The position numbers were made by a program, and so were the translations under genes. A stretch of DNA of 64,000 nucleotides from Gimesia chilikensis (lineage in GTDB: Bacteria; Planctomycetota; Planctomycetia; Planctomycetales; Planctomycetaceae): assembly GCF_007744075.1 (NCBI RefSeq), contig NZ_CP036266.1, forward strand, positions 4,387,748 to 4,451,747, written 5' to 3'. Of this stretch, positions 63,678 to 64,000 are shown in pieces. Every line of letters starts with the position of its first letter. Within the stretch, counting starts at the first letter, position 1. Under the pieces are notes generated by a model. That model searched no databases. It saw nothing but the letters and a program-made list of their open reading frames with translations, and was not told the DNA's origin.

Positions 63678-64000
63678 ATGCGAAAACTGAAGGAATTGAA
63701 ACGAAAAGCCAGACTGACTGGGCTCCTGCTGAGCGGGCTGGGTCTCATGGCTGTTTCGCCAGCATTTGGTGGTGATGCCGGATGTGCTCCCTCGTGCGTC
63801 CCCGCATCAAACCCTTGCTGCACGAAAGTGTTCGAGGATGCTGGTGACAAGCTGGCTGTAGAACTTGAGCGGTTAACCGCTGAATGTTGTGCCCCTAAAA
63901 CCTGTGCCCCTACCTGCACGACAGATGGCTGCACCGATCCCAACACATGTTGTGGTGAAGAAGCCGGTGATGATGGAGACTGCTGCAGCGGACGCCTGAC
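63678..64000 (+). CDS. Cysteine-rich exported protein, 3' end cut by window edge
   Basis: ATG 63678 has a perfect AGGAG 8 bases upstream, and no stop follows before the edge. The first 107 residues show a signal peptide (LTGLLLSGLGLMAVSPAFGG) and then a region with many cysteines in CC and C-x3-C arrangements: CAPSC, CC, ECCAP, CAP, CTTDGC, TCC, DCC. A helical spacer (KVFEDAGDKLAVELERLTAE) lies between. Cys-rich exported proteins are known from planctomycete cell walls; the family of this one was not identified. Confidence 0.75.
   Translation, partial: MRKLKELKRKARLTGLLLSGLGLMAVSPAFGGDAGCAPSCVPASNPCCTKVFEDAGDKLAVELERLTAECCAPKTCAPTCTTDGCTDPNTCCGEEAGDDGDCCSGRL

Noticed and set aside
1-64000. 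Search for tRNA or rRNA genes, CRISPR arrays, transposases, integrases and toxin-antitoxin pairs
   Set aside because: No matching sequence pattern or protein family was found on either strand; only short palindromic repeats are present.

Overview
The window reads as a chromosomal segment of a planctomycete, most like the Planctomycetaceae (Gimesia-type) lineage. This is inferred from family content, not from a search. The families behind the inference are two DUF1549/DUF1553 proteins with a planctomycete cytochrome module plus DUF1501 partners, TIGR03067 proteins, a BBP7-type outer-membrane barrel, a sigma factor beside a Ser/Thr kinase of planctomycete type, Tat-signal proteins and moderate GC. 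No tRNA, rRNA, CRISPR array, phage or transposase gene was found.

Layout. 1-3.6 kb: the end of an aldehyde dehydrogenase, then an exported Asp-box (sialidase-like) protein bracketed by two copies of a 48-bp identical repeat. 3.8-6.2 kb: an ECF sigma factor with a C-terminal extension, then a short-chain dehydrogenase and a TIGR03067 protein. The same bipartite promoter-like element lies upstream of the sigma gene and of the dehydrogenase gene. 6.2-13.1 kb: small secreted or membrane proteins, a DUF1877 protein, an S1/P1 nuclease and a tandem pair of zinc-ribbon membrane proteins. 13.3-20.9 kb, minus strand: a tightly coupled operon of an IclR regulator, a DUF1549/DUF1553 cytochrome-like protein, a DUF1501 protein and a fused EutB-EutC ethanolamine ammonia-lyase carrying a twin-arginine signal. 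21.3-28.7 kb: two small proteins, a FixJ-like response regulator and an HME-RND metal efflux operon. 29-39.5 kb: a large MscS channel, a thioesterase-like protein, esterases and a membrane protein coupled to an ABC ATPase. 39.8-51.2 kb: a HEAT-repeat lipoprotein, a STAS protein, a LOG-family protein, a divergent sigma/kinase pair, an atypical enolase beside a small-molecule kinase and a glycine-rich exported protein. 51.3-57.1 kb: a PIG-L deacetylase and a second DUF1549/DUF1553-DUF1501 pair. 57.2-64 kb: a BBP7 barrel, a miniature TMEM43-like protein, a nucleoside hydrolase, rhamnulokinase, FtsY and the start of a cysteine-rich exported protein cut by the right edge.

The strongest candidate for something undescribed is the 13.3-20.9 kb operon. 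It encodes a B12-type lyase with heavy and light chains in one polypeptide and an apparent Tat export signal, co-transcribed with planctomycete surface/cytochrome proteins and an IclR regulator. The second is the ECF regulon, whose two promoters can be read from the sequence. The third is the enolase paralogue with two substituted catalytic positions next to a kinase-fold gene.

Start codons were moved from the longest open frame wherever a Shine-Dalgarno sequence, signal peptide or promoter argued for it; this is stated per gene.
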